The notes: a model not told the origin generated them from the letters alone. 64,000 nt of DNA from Paracidovorax sp031843945 (GCF_031843945.1 NZ_JAVTJJ010000004.1:211565-275564), one strand, 5' to 3'; shown: positions 25,240 to 34,522, numbered from the stretch's first letter. Translations and numbers: made by a program.

Positions 25240-27537
25240 ATGACCCAGCAACTCTCCGCCGCCGAAGCGGCCCTGCGCGAAGCCGCACTCGAGTACCACC
25301 GCAGCCCCGTGCGCGGCAAGATCTCCGTCACCCCCACCAAGCCGCTTTCCAACCAGCGCGACCTGTCGCTGGCCTACTCGCCCGGCGTGGCCTACCCGTG
25401 CCTGGACATTCATGCCGACCCATCGCTGGCAGCTGACTACACCTCGCGCGGCAACCTGGTGGGCGTCATCACCAACGGCACCGCCGTGCTGGGCCTGGGC
25501 GACATCGGCCCGCTGGCAGCCAAGCCGGTGATGGAAGGCAAGGGGTGTCTGTTCAAGAAGTTCGCCGGCGTCGATGTGTTCGACATCGAACTGGCCGAGC
25601 GCGACCCCGACAAGATCATCGAGATCGTCGCCGCGCTGGAGCCCACGCTGGGCGGCATCAACCTCGAAGACATCAAGGCGCCCGAGTGCTTCTACATCGA
25701 GCGCGAGCTGTCCAAGCGCATGAACATTCCGGTGTTCCATGACGACCAGCACGGCACAGCCATCATCTCCAGCGCCGCACTGCTCAACGGGCTGGAGCTG
25801 GTGGGCAAGGACATCGGCGCGGTGAAGTTGGCTGTCTCGGGCGCCGGCGCCGCTGCCATTGCCTGCCTGGACGTGATGGTGGGCCTGGGCGTGAAGCGCG
25901 AGAACATCTACGTGGTCGACTCCAAGGGCGTGATCTACGACGGCCGCGGCCCCCTGGACGAATCCAAGGCCCGCTACGCACAAAAGACCGACGCCCGCAC
26001 GCTGGCCGACGTGGTCGACGGCGCCGACGTGTTCCTGGGCTGCTCGGCCCCTGGCGTGCTGACGGCCGAGATGGTCAAGACCATGGCACCGAAGCCCATC
26101 ATTTTGGCGCTGGCCAACCCCGAACCCGAGATCCGCCCCGAACTCGCCAAGGCCGTGCGTCCGGACTGCATCATCGCCACCGGCCGCTCGGACTATCCGA
26201 ACCAGGTGAACAACGTTCTCTGCTTTCCGTACATCTTCCGGGGCGCGCTCGACTGCGGCGCCACCAAGATCACCGAAGCGATGAAGCTGGCCTGCGTGCG
26301 CGAGATCGCCGACCTGGCCAAGGCCGAGATGAGCGACGAAGTGGCAGCCGCCTATGCGGGGCAAGAACTCTCCTTCGGCCCCGACTACCTGATCCCCACG
26401 CCGTTCGACGCGCGCCTGATCCTGCGCATCGCCCCAGCCGTGGCAAAGGCTGCGCAAGAGTCCGGTGTGGCCACCCGCCCCATCGAAGACTACGCCGCCT
26501 ACCGCGAAAGCCTCACCCGCTTCGTCTACCAGACCAGCATGTTCATGCGCCCCGTGTTTGCCGCCGCAAAGGCGTCGCCGCAGCGCGTGGCCTACGCCGA
26601 AGGTGAAGACGATCGCGTGCTGCGCGCCGCCCAGGTGGCGGTGGATGACGGCTTGGCCAAGCCCATCCTGATCGGCCGCCCTGCCGTCATCGAGATGCGC
26701 ATCAAGAAGGCCGGTCTGCGCATCCAGCCGGGCAAGGACGTCGAGGTCTGCGACCCCGAAGACGACCCGCGCTTTCGCCAGTACTGGGAGGAATACCACC
26801 GCCTCATGGGCCGCGACGGCATCACGCCCGAAGCCGCCAAGGCGGCCGTGCGCCGCTCCAACACGCTGATCGGCGCGCTGATGGTGCGCCTGGGCGATGC
26901 CGACGCCCTGCTGTGCGGGCTGGTGGGCCGCTTCGACCACCACCTGGATCACGTGCGCAACGTCATCGGCCTGAAGGACGGCGTTCCCGGCCTGGCCACG
27001 GTGAATGCGCTGATGCTGGACCAGCAGACCCTGTTCATCGCGGACACCTACATCAACGAAGATCCCGACGCCGAGCTGCTGGCAGGCATCGCCCACATGG
27101 CGGCCGACGAAGTGCAGCGCTTCGGCCTGCCGCCCAAGGTGGCCTTTCTGTCGCACTCCAACTATGGCTCGTCCACACGTCCGTCAGCGCGCAAGATGCG
27201 CGCGGCGCGCGACCTGTTCAAGCAGGCCGCTCCGCATATCGAGTGCGATGGCGAGCTGCATGGCGACGCGGCGCTGTCGGAAAGCGTGCGCCAGAAGTCG
27301 CTGATCGAAACCACGCTGGAAGGCGCGGCCAACGTGCTGATCTGCCCCAACCTGGACGCAGCGAACATTCTGTTCAACGTCCTCAAGACCACCGGCAGCC
27401 ACGGCACCACCATCGGCCCGATCCTGCTGGGCGCAGCAGCCTCGGCCCACGTGCTGACACCATCGTCTACCGTGCGCCGCGTGGTCAACATGACGGCGCT
27501 GGCGGCAGCCAACGCGGCAGCGGCCAAGGCGGGCTGA
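25240..27537 (+). CDS. maeB: NADP-dependent malic enzyme, MaeB type (malic enzyme-phosphotransacetylase-like)
   Basis: The 765-residue product has the MaeB layout. The malic enzyme domain (about residues 1-430) includes LAYSPGVAYPCLDI, FHDDQHGTAIIS (metal ligands) and VSGAGAAAIACLDV (Rossmann). The C-terminal domain (about 445-765) resembles phosphotransacetylase and is regulatory, not catalytic, in characterised MaeB. It decarboxylates malate to pyruvate and supplies NADPH. ATG 25240 matches the family N-terminus and has GGA 8 bases upstream; an in-frame ATG at 25204 has no such signal. A terminator follows. Confidence 0.93.
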   Translation: MTQQLSAAEAALREAALEYHRSPVRGKISVTPTKPLSNQRDLSLAYSPGVAYPCLDIHADPSLAADYTSRGNLVGVITNGTAVLGLGDIGPLAAKPVMEGKGCLFKKFAGVDVFDIELAERDPDKIIEIVAALEPTLGGINLEDIKAPECFYIERELSKRMNIPVFHDDQHGTAIISSAALLNGLELVGKDIGAVKLAVSGAGAAAIACLDVMVGLGVKRENIYVVDSKGVIYDGRGPLDESKARYAQKTDARTLADVVDGADVFLGCSAPGVLTAEMVKTMAPKPIILALANPEPEIRPELAKAVRPDCIIATGRSDYPNQVNNVLCFPYIFRGALDCGATKITEAMKLACVREIADLAKAEMSDEVAAAYAGQELSFGPDYLIPTPFDARLILRIAPAVAKAAQESGVATRPIEDYAAYRESLTRFVYQTSMFMRPVFAAAKASPQRVAYAEGEDDRVLRAAQVAVDDGLAKPILIGRPAVIEMRIKKAGLRIQPGKDVEVCDPEDDPRFRQYWEEYHRLMGRDGITPEAAKAAVRRSNTLIGALMVRLGDADALLCGLVGRFDHHLDHVRNVIGLKDGVPGLATVNALMLDQQTLFIADTYINEDPDAELLAGIAHMAADEVQRFGLPPKVAFLSHSNYGSSTRPSARKMRAARDLFKQAAPHIECDGELHGDAALSESVRQKSLIETTLEGAANVLICPNLDAANILFNVLKTTGSHGTTIGPILLGAAASAHVLTPSSTVRRVVNMTALAAANAAAAKAG

Positions 27538-27574
27538 CCCACCAAAGGGGCGCTGCGGCGCCTTGACCACACAG

Positions 27575-27598
27575 AGCCCGGCGATGCCGGGCTTTTTT
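27575..27598 (+). terminator. Rho-independent terminator after maeB
   Basis: AGCCCGGC-GAT-GCCGGGCTTTTTT forms an 8-bp stem with a 3-base loop and six T residues. Confidence 0.9.
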
Positions 27599-27744
27599 CA
27601 TGGCTGGCCCGGGGCACCCGAACTGCGCGACGGCTGGCTTGATGCAACGCGCCGCCGTATCTGCCGTATCGCTCCAAGCCACTGGCGCCAGGACATCCAG
27701 GTCTGACGCCTGCCCGTCGACAAGCGGCCATTGCAGGCCGCCCG

Positions 27745-28101
27745 TCAAGATAAAGGGCACATCAGCGGATCGGCACGTCCACGTAGCCTGCCACGGGTGG
27801 CAGGTGCTGCCACCAGCCAGCCGGCATCCAGCTGCAGCGCCTGGATCACATCCACCGGCAAGCTGGCGATGGTGTCCGTCGGTGACATGGGGTCTTCCAG
27901 GCCGATCTCAGCCAGCGGCGTGGCCACATGCAGGATGCCGCCGATCCGGCAGAACGGCGCCGCGGCCATTGGGTCATCGGCCGTTTCCAGCGCCCGCACG
28001 ATGGTGTCCGGAAAGTGCCAGCGGTGCGCCAACTCGGCCGTCACATGGGTTTTCGGCGCGGCAGCCCGAAGCGCGCGCTGTTGGCCAGGCAGGTTCGTCA
28101 T
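27745..28101 (-). pseudogene. HDOD-domain gene remnant (C-terminal part only)
   Basis: The frame encodes about 118 residues resembling the end of an HDOD signalling domain: VTAELAHRWHFPDTIVRAL, then APFCRIGGILHVATPLAE and a C-terminal helix VDVIQALQLDAGWL. Intact HDOD proteins have roughly 200 residues in this domain before that point. No matching N-terminal half is found upstream on the minus strand in any frame, so this looks like a decayed or truncated copy. A small independent protein is possible but less likely. Confidence 0.55.
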
Positions 28102-28270
28102 GGGGCCTTCCCGAGCCATTGGGCTGGTGCTTGTGGCGCATTCTTACTACCACCAGTTGGCGAGATTAGCGTGCGCATTTGCCCCAGTACGACGCTGCGT
28201 GCATAGCTCCCGCACCGCGCCGGAATGCCCGCGCACCATTCTGGTGAACCCTGCTGTATTGCCGGGCGGG

Positions 28271-28282
28271 ATCGTATACAAA
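28271..28282. promoter_or_regulatory. ATCGTATACAAA site upstream of the ABC importer
   Basis: This site matches TTTGTATACAAA at 10 of 12 positions and keeps the GTATAC core. It lies about 115 bases before the binding-protein start and is a probable FCD-GntR operator. Confidence 0.5.
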
Positions 28283-28396
28283 CCGGGCATCGTTTTTGCT
28301 GACTGTTCTGGCAAACGCTTGTGCAGCCCGCGCTGCACACCTCACGCAGCGCCGAGCCTGTTCCGCGCCGCCCTTCTTTTCGACTGGAGCCCCATC

Positions 28397-29434
28397 ATGA
28401 AGAAACGATCCCTGCTGCAAGCCACCCTGGCCCTGGGCCTGGCCGGCGCGTTCACGCTGTCTGCCGCGCAGACCGCGGCCCCCACGCCCATCAAGTTCCA
28501 GCTCGACTGGCGCTTCGAAGGCCCGGCGGCTTTCTTCCTGCTGCCCGTCGCCAAGGGCTACTTCAAAGAGGCCGGCCTGAACGTGACGGTGGACGCCGGC
28601 AACGGCTCGGGCGGCGCCGTGCAGCGGGTGGCCTCGGGCGCGTATGACATGGGCTTTGCCGACCTGGCGGCGGTGATGGAATTCCACGCCAACAACCCCG
28701 ACGCGCAGAACAAGCCCGTCGCCGTGATGATGGTCTACAACAACACGCCCGCATCCGTCATGGCGCTGAAGAAGAGCGGCATCACCAAGCCGGCCGACCT
28801 GGCGGGCAAGAAGCTGGGTGCGCCGGTGTTCGACGCCGGCCGCCGCGCCTTCCCTATCTTTGCCAAGGCCAACGGCGTGGGCAACGTGCAGTGGGTGGCC
28901 ATGGACCCGCCGCTGCGCGAGACCATGCTGGTGCGCGGCGACGTGGACGCCATCACCGGCTTCACCTTCACCTCGCTGCTGAACCTGGAAGCGCGCGGCG
29001 CGAAGGCCGCCGACGTGGTGGTACTGCCCTACCCTGACTTCGGCGTGAAGCTGTACGGCAACGTGATCATCGCCAGCCCCAAGCTGGTCAATGAGAACCC
29101 CGAGGCGATCAAGTCATTCCTGAAAGCCTTCAGCAAGGGCGCCAAGGACGTCATCGCCAACCCCGGCGCCGCCATTGCCTACGTGAAGGAGCGCGACGGC
29201 ATCGTCAACACGCAGCTGGAAACGCGCCGCCTGCAGCTGGCCATCGACACCGTGGTCAACAGCGCGGATGCGCGCGCCGAGGGCTTCGGCCAGGCCAAGC
29301 CGCAGCGCCTGGCGTTGATGGCATCGCAGGTGTCCGACGCCTTCGCCACCAAGTCGCGCGTGAATGCTGACACGGTCTGGAACGGCAGCTTTCTGCCGCC
29401 CGCGGCCGAGCTGAACATCCTGCCGCGCAAGTGA
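28397..29434 (+). CDS. NMT1/THI5-like ABC transporter substrate-binding protein
   Basis: This 345-residue protein has a signal peptide (about residues 1-24), then KFQLDWRFEGPAAFFLLPVAKGYF, the typical opening of NMT1/SsuA-type binding proteins, and SGAYDMGFADLAAVMEFHA. Members bind pyrimidine or thiamine precursors, nitrate, taurine or nucleobase-like compounds. It is followed by matching ATPase, permease and deaminase genes in one direction, so a purine or pyrimidine base, or a derivative with an exocyclic amine, is the best guess for the ligand. A paralogue lies at 40182. Confidence 0.88.
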   Translation: MKKRSLLQATLALGLAGAFTLSAAQTAAPTPIKFQLDWRFEGPAAFFLLPVAKGYFKEAGLNVTVDAGNGSGGAVQRVASGAYDMGFADLAAVMEFHANNPDAQNKPVAVMMVYNNTPASVMALKKSGITKPADLAGKKLGAPVFDAGRRAFPIFAKANGVGNVQWVAMDPPLRETMLVRGDVDAITGFTFTSLLNLEARGAKAADVVVLPYPDFGVKLYGNVIIASPKLVNENPEAIKSFLKAFSKGAKDVIANPGAAIAYVKERDGIVNTQLETRRLQLAIDTVVNSADARAEGFGQAKPQRLALMASQVSDAFATKSRVNADTVWNGSFLPPAAELNILPRK

Positions 29435-29490
29435 CTGCCGGCGCTGCCGCCCGCGCCCACAGCGGCGCTGGGTGGCGCGCCACCGCATTT

Positions 29491-29540
29491 GCTATTATTT
29501 TCATAGCTACCAGCGCTTATTTATCAAGCGCTAGAGGCCA
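29491..29540. repeat. Comamonad intergenic repeat, copy 4
   Basis: GCTATTATTTTCATAGCTAC, CAGCGCTTAT, TTATCAAGCGCTAGAGGCC is a full copy between the binding-protein and ATPase genes, in inverse orientation to copies 2 and 3. Confidence 0.85.
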
Positions 29541-29557
29541 ATTTCATCTAAAAACCC

Positions 29558-30382
29558 ATGCAGGCCGAAGACTCCTATTTCGTGGACTTCCGTGACGTCT
29601 GGCTCGCCTACAACGACGAGCTGCTCGCGCAGAACCACTTCGCCGTGGAAGCCATCAACCTGCAGGTGCGGCAGGGCGAATTCATCGCCATCGTCGGCCC
29701 GTCGGGCTGCGGCAAATCCACCTTCATGAAGCTCGCCACCGGCCTGCGCATGCCGTCCAGCGGCAAGATCCGCATCGACGGCGGACCGGTCACCGGGCCG
29801 CTCAAGATCTCGGGCATGGCGTTTCAGGCGCCATCGCTTTTGCCTTGGCGCACCACGGTCGACAACGTGCTGCTGCCGCTGGAAATCGTCGAGCCGCACC
29901 GCAGCCAGTTCAAGTCCCGCCGCAAGGAATACGAAGTCCGCGCGCGCGCGCTGCTGCAGAAGGTAGGCCTGGGCGGCTATGAAGACAAGTTCCCGTGGCA
30001 GCTGTCAGGCGGCATGCAACAGCGCGCCAGCATCTGCCGCGCGCTGATCCACGAACCCAAGATGCTGCTGCTGGACGAGCCCTTCGGCGCGCTGGACGCC
30101 TTCACACGTGAAGAGCTGTGGTGCATCTTGCGCGACCTGCAGGCCGAGCAGAAGTTCAACGTCATCCTCGTCACGCACGACCTGCGCGAGAGCGTCTTTC
30201 TGGCCGACACCGTGTACGTGATGAGCAAGAGCCCGGGTCGATTCGTCGTCAAACGAGACATCGAATTCGCCCGCCCGCGCGAGTTGGAACTGACCTATAC
30301 CAAAGAATTCACCGACATCGTGCTGGAGCTGCGCGGCCACATCGGCGCGCTGCGCAAGCCCAGCGGGGAGATCACGCAATGA
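29558..30382 (+). CDS. ABC transporter ATP-binding protein (nitrate/taurine/pyrimidine type)
   Basis: The 274-residue ATPase has Walker A GPSGCGKST (residues 47-55), Q-loop FQAPSLLPWRT, signature LSGGMQQR (149-156), Walker B MLLLDEPFGALD and switch His in VTHDLRES. It belongs to the SsuB/TauB/NrtD branch and energises the permease encoded next, whose ATG overlaps its stop (ATGA). Confidence 0.93.
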   Translation: MQAEDSYFVDFRDVWLAYNDELLAQNHFAVEAINLQVRQGEFIAIVGPSGCGKSTFMKLATGLRMPSSGKIRIDGGPVTGPLKISGMAFQAPSLLPWRTTVDNVLLPLEIVEPHRSQFKSRRKEYEVRARALLQKVGLGGYEDKFPWQLSGGMQQRASICRALIHEPKMLLLDEPFGALDAFTREELWCILRDLQAEQKFNVILVTHDLRESVFLADTVYVMSKSPGRFVVKRDIEFARPRELELTYTKEFTDIVLELRGHIGALRKPSGEITQ

Positions 30383-31161
30383 CCATGACCATTCAACACC
30401 GTAAGCAGGTCGAGCGCTGGTCGCCGTGGGTGCTGCTGTTTGCCGTCATCGTGCTGTGGCAGGTCATCTGCTCGGGCTTTGGCGTGTCGGAATTCATCTT
30501 CCCCAGCCCGCTCGCCATCTGGAACCAGTTCGTCGAATTCAAATGGATCATCGCCGGCCACGCCTGGCGCACCTTCTGGGTGACCATGGCCGGCTTTGGC
30601 ATCGCCATCGTGGTGGGCGTGCTGCTGGGCTTTCTGATCGGCTCATCACGCTTGGCCTATGCCGCCGTCTACCCGCTGATGACCGCGTTCAACGCGCTGC
30701 CGAAGGCGGCCTTCGTGCCCATCCTCGTGGTGTGGTTCGGCATCGGTGCCGGGCCGGCGATCCTCACCGCGTTCCTCATCAGCTTCTTTCCGATCATGGT
30801 GAACATCGCCACGGGCCTCGCCACGCTGGAGCCCGAACTGGAAGACGTGCTGCGCGTGCTGGGCGCCAAGCGCTGGGACGTGCTGGTCAAAGTCGGTATG
30901 CCGCGGTCGCTGCCGTACTTCTACGGCTCGCTGAAGGTCGCCATCACGCTGGCCTTCGTGGGCACCACGGTCAGTGAAATGACCGCCGCCAACGAAGGCA
31001 TCGGCTATCTGCTGATCTCGGCAGGCTCGTCCATGCAGATGGGCCTGGCCTTCGCCGGACTGATGGTGGTGGGCGCCATGGCGATGGTGATGTACGAGCT
31101 GTTCAACGTGCTGGAAAAGCACACCACAGGCTGGGCGCACCGGGGCTCGCAAGGGGAATGA
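30379..31161 (+). CDS. ABC transporter permease (SsuC/TauC-like)
   Basis: This 260-residue inner-membrane protein has about six helices and the coupling-helix EAA motif in LGAKRWDVLVKVGMP...LP. FIFPSPLAIW near the N-terminus is typical of the taurine/nitrate/pyrimidine group. Both ends overlap neighbouring genes by ATGA (ATPase upstream, deaminase downstream), so all are made from one message. Confidence 0.93.
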   Translation: MTMTIQHRKQVERWSPWVLLFAVIVLWQVICSGFGVSEFIFPSPLAIWNQFVEFKWIIAGHAWRTFWVTMAGFGIAIVVGVLLGFLIGSSRLAYAAVYPLMTAFNALPKAAFVPILVVWFGIGAGPAILTAFLISFFPIMVNIATGLATLEPELEDVLRVLGAKRWDVLVKVGMPRSLPYFYGSLKVAITLAFVGTTVSEMTAANEGIGYLLISAGSSMQMGLAFAGLMVVGAMAMVMYELFNVLEKHTTGWAHRGSQGE

Positions 31162-31685
31162 GCGGGCCCGCCAAAGCCCCGGACGACGCGGCCGTCGAGG
31201 TGTCCGAGCCGTACACGGCGGAGCGCGCCGCCTACCTGCTGCGTCGTGCCCACACCGTCGCCCGCCGTGCCCAAGCCATGGGCCGCCACCCCTTCGGCGC
31301 GCTGTTGGTCGCACCCGACGGTGAGACCGTGCTGGCCGAGCAGGGCAACCTCGACACGGTGAATCACGCCGAATCGACCTTGGCGCGCACGGCAGCTGCG
31401 AACTACCCCGGCGCCTACCTGGCGCAGTGCACGCTGGTCACCACCTTCGAGCCCTGTGCCATGTGCGCCGGCACGATCTACTGGGCCGGCATTGGGCGCG
31501 TGCTGTATGGCGTTGCAGAGACCGACCTGCTGAAGCTGACGGGAGACAACGCACAGAACCCCACGCTGGCACTGCCCTGCCGCACCGTGTTCGCCAGCGG
31601 CCAGCGCCAGGTGGAGGTCGTGGGACCGGTGGCCGCGTTGCGTGCAGAACTTCTCGCGCCACACGCCAGCTTCTGGGTGCCTTGA
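31158..31685 (+). CDS. Nucleoside/nucleobase deaminase (CDA fold, guanine deaminase-like)
   Basis: The 175-residue protein has the zinc-deaminase motifs NHAES (His70, catalytic Glu72) and EPCAMCAG (Cys100, Cys103). GuaD, TadA and CodA-type small deaminases share this fold. Translational coupling to an ABC permease in a purine-catabolic region points to deamination of an imported base, for example guanine to xanthine. TadA is unlikely because tRNA-binding features were not seen and the gene sits in a transport operon. A paralogue at 41219 also follows an ABC binding protein. Confidence 0.88.
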   Translation: MSGPAKAPDDAAVEVSEPYTAERAAYLLRRAHTVARRAQAMGRHPFGALLVAPDGETVLAEQGNLDTVNHAESTLARTAAANYPGAYLAQCTLVTTFEPCAMCAGTIYWAGIGRVLYGVAETDLLKLTGDNAQNPTLALPCRTVFASGQRQVEVVGPVAALRAELLAPHASFWVP

Positions 31686-31717
31686 TAAAGACGAGCCCAT
31701 GGAGCAAAGACGAGTCC

Positions 31718-32185
31718 CTAGAGTGCGGGCTTCGCCACCATGAGCCAGAAAATCGCCAGGAAGGCGAACAGTGCCGGAACGCCCAGCACGACCCAGGTCC
31801 AAAACAGCCGCCAGAACTGCGGTGTGAGGCGTGACCCTGTGTCGGCAGCCTGTTGAGCCAGATCACGCAGCCGCATCTGGATCCACACGACCGGCAGCCA
31901 GCAAGCCATCGCCAGCGCATAGAGCGCCAGCGACCACGCCACCCAGCCCGTACGCCACGGCAGGCCCATCAGATGGACGAGCCAGAAACCGGTCACTGGT
32001 TGAGCGATGGCGGTCGTCGCGGTAAACATCCAGTCGGCCCGCACCACCCACCGGGCCACATGCGCCATGAGCCGCACGTCGCGCGTGGACACCGTCACGA
32101 GCAGGTAGAACGCCGACCCGATGCCGGTACCGAACAAGAGGGTGGAAGAGAGGATGTGCAGCCACTTGAGCAACAGGTATTCCAT
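31718..32185 (-). CDS. DUF2269 family integral membrane protein
   Basis: This 155-residue protein has four predicted transmembrane helices, opening MEYLLLKWLHILSSTLLFGTGIGSAFY with a membrane-embedded histidine, and QPVTGFWL mid-protein, matching DUF2269. Function is unknown; the intramembrane His residues recall small heme-binding proteins but that is not shown. The stop lies 32 bases from the convergent deaminase gene. Confidence 0.8.
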   Translation of the reverse strand: MEYLLLKWLHILSSTLLFGTGIGSAFYLLVTVSTRDVRLMAHVARWVVRADWMFTATTAIAQPVTGFWLVHLMGLPWRTGWVAWSLALYALAMACWLPVVWIQMRLRDLAQQAADTGSRLTPQFWRLFWTWVVLGVPALFAFLAIFWLMVAKPAL

Positions 32186-32399
32186 GCAGCACCGTTGGGA
32201 GTGAGGTTCTACAGACACCGGAGTGTGCCGGCAGGGGTGGCAATCGGCTGACGAGAGCACCCACAGCGCTTGTCGGTCAGGTTCCACACGAATGCAAGCT
32301 ACAAGATCGTTGGCCGGCCACGGCGTCGGAAGTTTGCCTACAACCGCGTCAGCCATTGCTCGCCCAGACTGGAGCGCCGATCGTCCCAGTGGAGACAAC

Positions 32400-32933
32400 A
32401 TGCCGACCAACTCCCCCCTGAAGAATGACGCGCGCCCGCACCGACGGCTCTGGAGCGAAGCCGCCCTGGCGGGCACGCTGGCCAGCGTGCTGTCGGCAGT
32501 GGTGCTTGGCTGGACGGGACACCGCGAAAAGCGCAGCATCACGGCGCCGGTGAATGCCGTCAGCCACTGGTGGTGGGGCAAGCCCGCGCTACGCGCCAAA
32601 GGACTGAGCGTGCGCCACACCCTATTGGGCTATGCCATCCACCATGGCGCTGCGCTTGGTTGGGCTGCGCTGCATGCGCTGGCGGTGCGCGGCCGAACGA
32701 AGTCCGCCACCCCCGCGGCGCTGGTAGCAGGCGCTGCCGCGACCAGCGCCGTCGCCTGTCTGGTGGACTTCAAATGCACGCCGGAACGCTTCACCCCAGG
32801 TTTCGAGCATCATCTGTCGCGATCCGCCCTGGTGGGCGTGTATGCCGCATTCGCACTCGGGCTCGCGCTAGCGCATGGGTTCTGCGAATCCCGAGCGAAG
32901 AGGGGCAGCACGGAGAGCCGTCCGAAACCTTGA
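32400..32933 (+). CDS. Conserved-looking membrane protein, function unknown
   Basis: The 177-residue product has several hydrophobic stretches (about residues 20-40, 75-92, 107-122 and 144-160) and histidines around HHGAALGW and FEHHLSRSALV. No family was recognised. ATG 32400 has GGAG 5 bases upstream and is preferred to the longer frame from 32223. It is divergent from the DUF2269 gene across 214 bases. Confidence 0.65.
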   Translation: MPTNSPLKNDARPHRRLWSEAALAGTLASVLSAVVLGWTGHREKRSITAPVNAVSHWWWGKPALRAKGLSVRHTLLGYAIHHGAALGWAALHALAVRGRTKSATPAALVAGAAATSAVACLVDFKCTPERFTPGFEHHLSRSALVGVYAAFALGLALAHGFCESRAKRGSTESRPKP

Positions 32934-33511
32934 ACCGGCCCCAGCGGGGCGGGCGAGAACTGGGAATGCCCCCTGGGCGCACGGGCGCATGCGCACAGGG
33001 GCCCGCCGGCCTCTGAAGCCGCGTGGCCGGTAACTCCCGGGTGGAGCGCGCAGCGACCGAACCAAGCGCTCAGGCCTGCGCACGGCGGGGCAATGCAGAT
33101 CGCGGCCCCCGCAGCCGACATGCTCCTCACGCCACCTACCCGCTCGCGCCACGGCTTGCGGGTTTGCGCGGGCCAGGGGCCAGTCTCGGCGTGTGGACTG
33201 CGTCAAATCCGCGCATCCAGAAGGCTGCCACTGATCTGGCGTGGCCGGCTGCGCTGTCAGACGTTGCGCCGTCGTCACGCTCCATTGCTCGACAAGCCCT
33301 GAAAGCATGCGGCTGGCCGCGCGCAGGTATTGGCGTACCCAGCCTGTTTGGTGCACGCCGGCTGCGCGCTACAGCTGCCCATCAACTTGCCCCGTCCTAC
33401 GGCCGCGTAGTCCTGCACTCACAACCCCTGCACAGCCATGGGAAGAAATTGGGCCGTGACGCAGCAGCTTCCGCGCACCGCTTTCAGCGTTAACCCGGCA
33501 GGAGATCTCCC
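32934..33511. other. 578-base region without a supportable gene
   Basis: Several open frames exist on both strands but none has a recognisable domain, consistent start signal or neighbour logic. The region may hold the promoter of the diiron cluster, but I could not identify boxes with confidence. Confidence 0.4.
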
Positions 33512-33592
33512 ATGGCAGACAGCACCCCCCGCGGCGGCACCCCGTCGGCGAACGATCCGGCTTCGGTAAACGCCCAAAAGCCGGCCCCGTAG
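33512..33592 (+). CDS. Putative 26-residue mini-protein
   Basis: A 27-codon frame starts ATG 33512 behind an excellent GGCAGGAG with 7-base spacing and reads through a hydrophilic Pro/Ala/Ser-rich peptide ending QKPAP. It lies 82 bases upstream of the first ferritin-like gene on the same strand. There is no membrane segment or domain. It could be a leader peptide or a real small protein; the ribosome-binding site is the main support. Confidence 0.4.
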   Translation: MADSTPRGGTPSANDPASVNAQKPAP

Positions 33593-33673
33593 CGGCCCAC
33601 CACCCCTACGCATTGCAGCGCTGCGCGAACAGGACCCAGCACCACCGAACCACCCACGAGACCAGGAGCCCCC

Positions 33674-34489
33674 ATGGAACCCACCACCACCGGAATGAAC
33701 AAGACAGGCATTGCAGCGAATCCTGACCGCGCGCAGGCCATGGCGCAAGCCGTGCAGTCTTTCAGCCCGCCGACCGAGATCGATACGAGCGCCGCCGACC
33801 AGGAGCGCCTGTTCTACGTTGCCGAGTCGCAGGCTCTGGGCTCCATCCCGCGACCAGCGTCCCTCATAGGCACCGTCAAGACCGGCATGGCTCAGCTGAT
33901 GGGCGAGCGCCCGGAGCTGCTGATGGACAAGGTCGGTGAGCGCATGGCTTTCGAGCGCAGCGGCGTTAGGTTGTACGACGCGCTGATCGTCAAGTACATG
34001 GCGCTTGCGGAGGCAGGCATCGTGTTGCCCAAGGCGGCGCAGTCGCTGCAAGCCGCAGGCGACGGCCAGGGCGGCGCAGTCGCCGCGCTAGAGCTCGACA
34101 GCGAAGAGCCTGGCGAAACGCTGGAGCGCATCCGCTCCGAAGAGCTGGAGCACTTCCACATGCTGAGCGAGGTGATGCAGCAGCTGGGCGGCGACCCGAC
34201 CGCGCAAACGCCGGCAGCCGACGTCATTGGCACCGCCTCGGCAGGCATCGTGCAGGTGGTGACCGATCCGCGCACCACCTTTGGACAGTCGCTCAACGCG
34301 ATCCTGACGATCGAACTCGTTGACAACGCCGGCTGGGAACTGCTGATCCAGCTCGCCACCCGGGCAGGAAAGGAAGCGCTGTCCGAGCGTTTCGCCCACG
34401 CCCTGGCGCAAGAGGCACAACACCTGCTGATCATCCGCGGGTGGCACAGCGCCCTGCTCCTGGCGGAAGACACCTCGCCCGCACTCTGA
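33674..34489 (+). CDS. Ferritin-like diiron protein A
   Basis: This 271-residue, mostly helical protein has a complete diiron pattern: Glu94 (AFERSG), E157-x-x-H160 (EELEHFH), Glu214 (TIELVD) and E247-x-x-H250 (AQEAQH), i.e. the two ExxH motifs of a four-helix ferritin-like bundle. About 85 residues precede the bundle. It is too long for a mini-ferritin and lacks bacterioferritin features. AGGAGC precedes the ATG. A second, larger diiron-type protein gene follows after 33 bases. Possible roles are iron storage, peroxide protection or an oxygenase; not resolvable here. Confidence 0.72.
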   Translation: MEPTTTGMNKTGIAANPDRAQAMAQAVQSFSPPTEIDTSAADQERLFYVAESQALGSIPRPASLIGTVKTGMAQLMGERPELLMDKVGERMAFERSGVRLYDALIVKYMALAEAGIVLPKAAQSLQAAGDGQGGAVAALELDSEEPGETLERIRSEELEHFHMLSEVMQQLGGDPTAQTPAADVIGTASAGIVQVVTDPRTTFGQSLNAILTIELVDNAGWELLIQLATRAGKEALSERFAHALAQEAQHLLIIRGWHSALLLAEDTSPAL

Positions 34490-34522
34490 CCTGCCCTCTG
34501 ACCCGCACTCAAGGAGAACCGC

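Noticed and set aside
24868..27156. 762-codon open frame on the minus strand
   Set aside because: It is antisense to maeB with shadow-type composition and no family features.
32868..33493. Overlapping frames on both strands in the 578-base gap
   Set aside because: No recognisable domain, poor starts and mutual overlap; not enough support for a gene.
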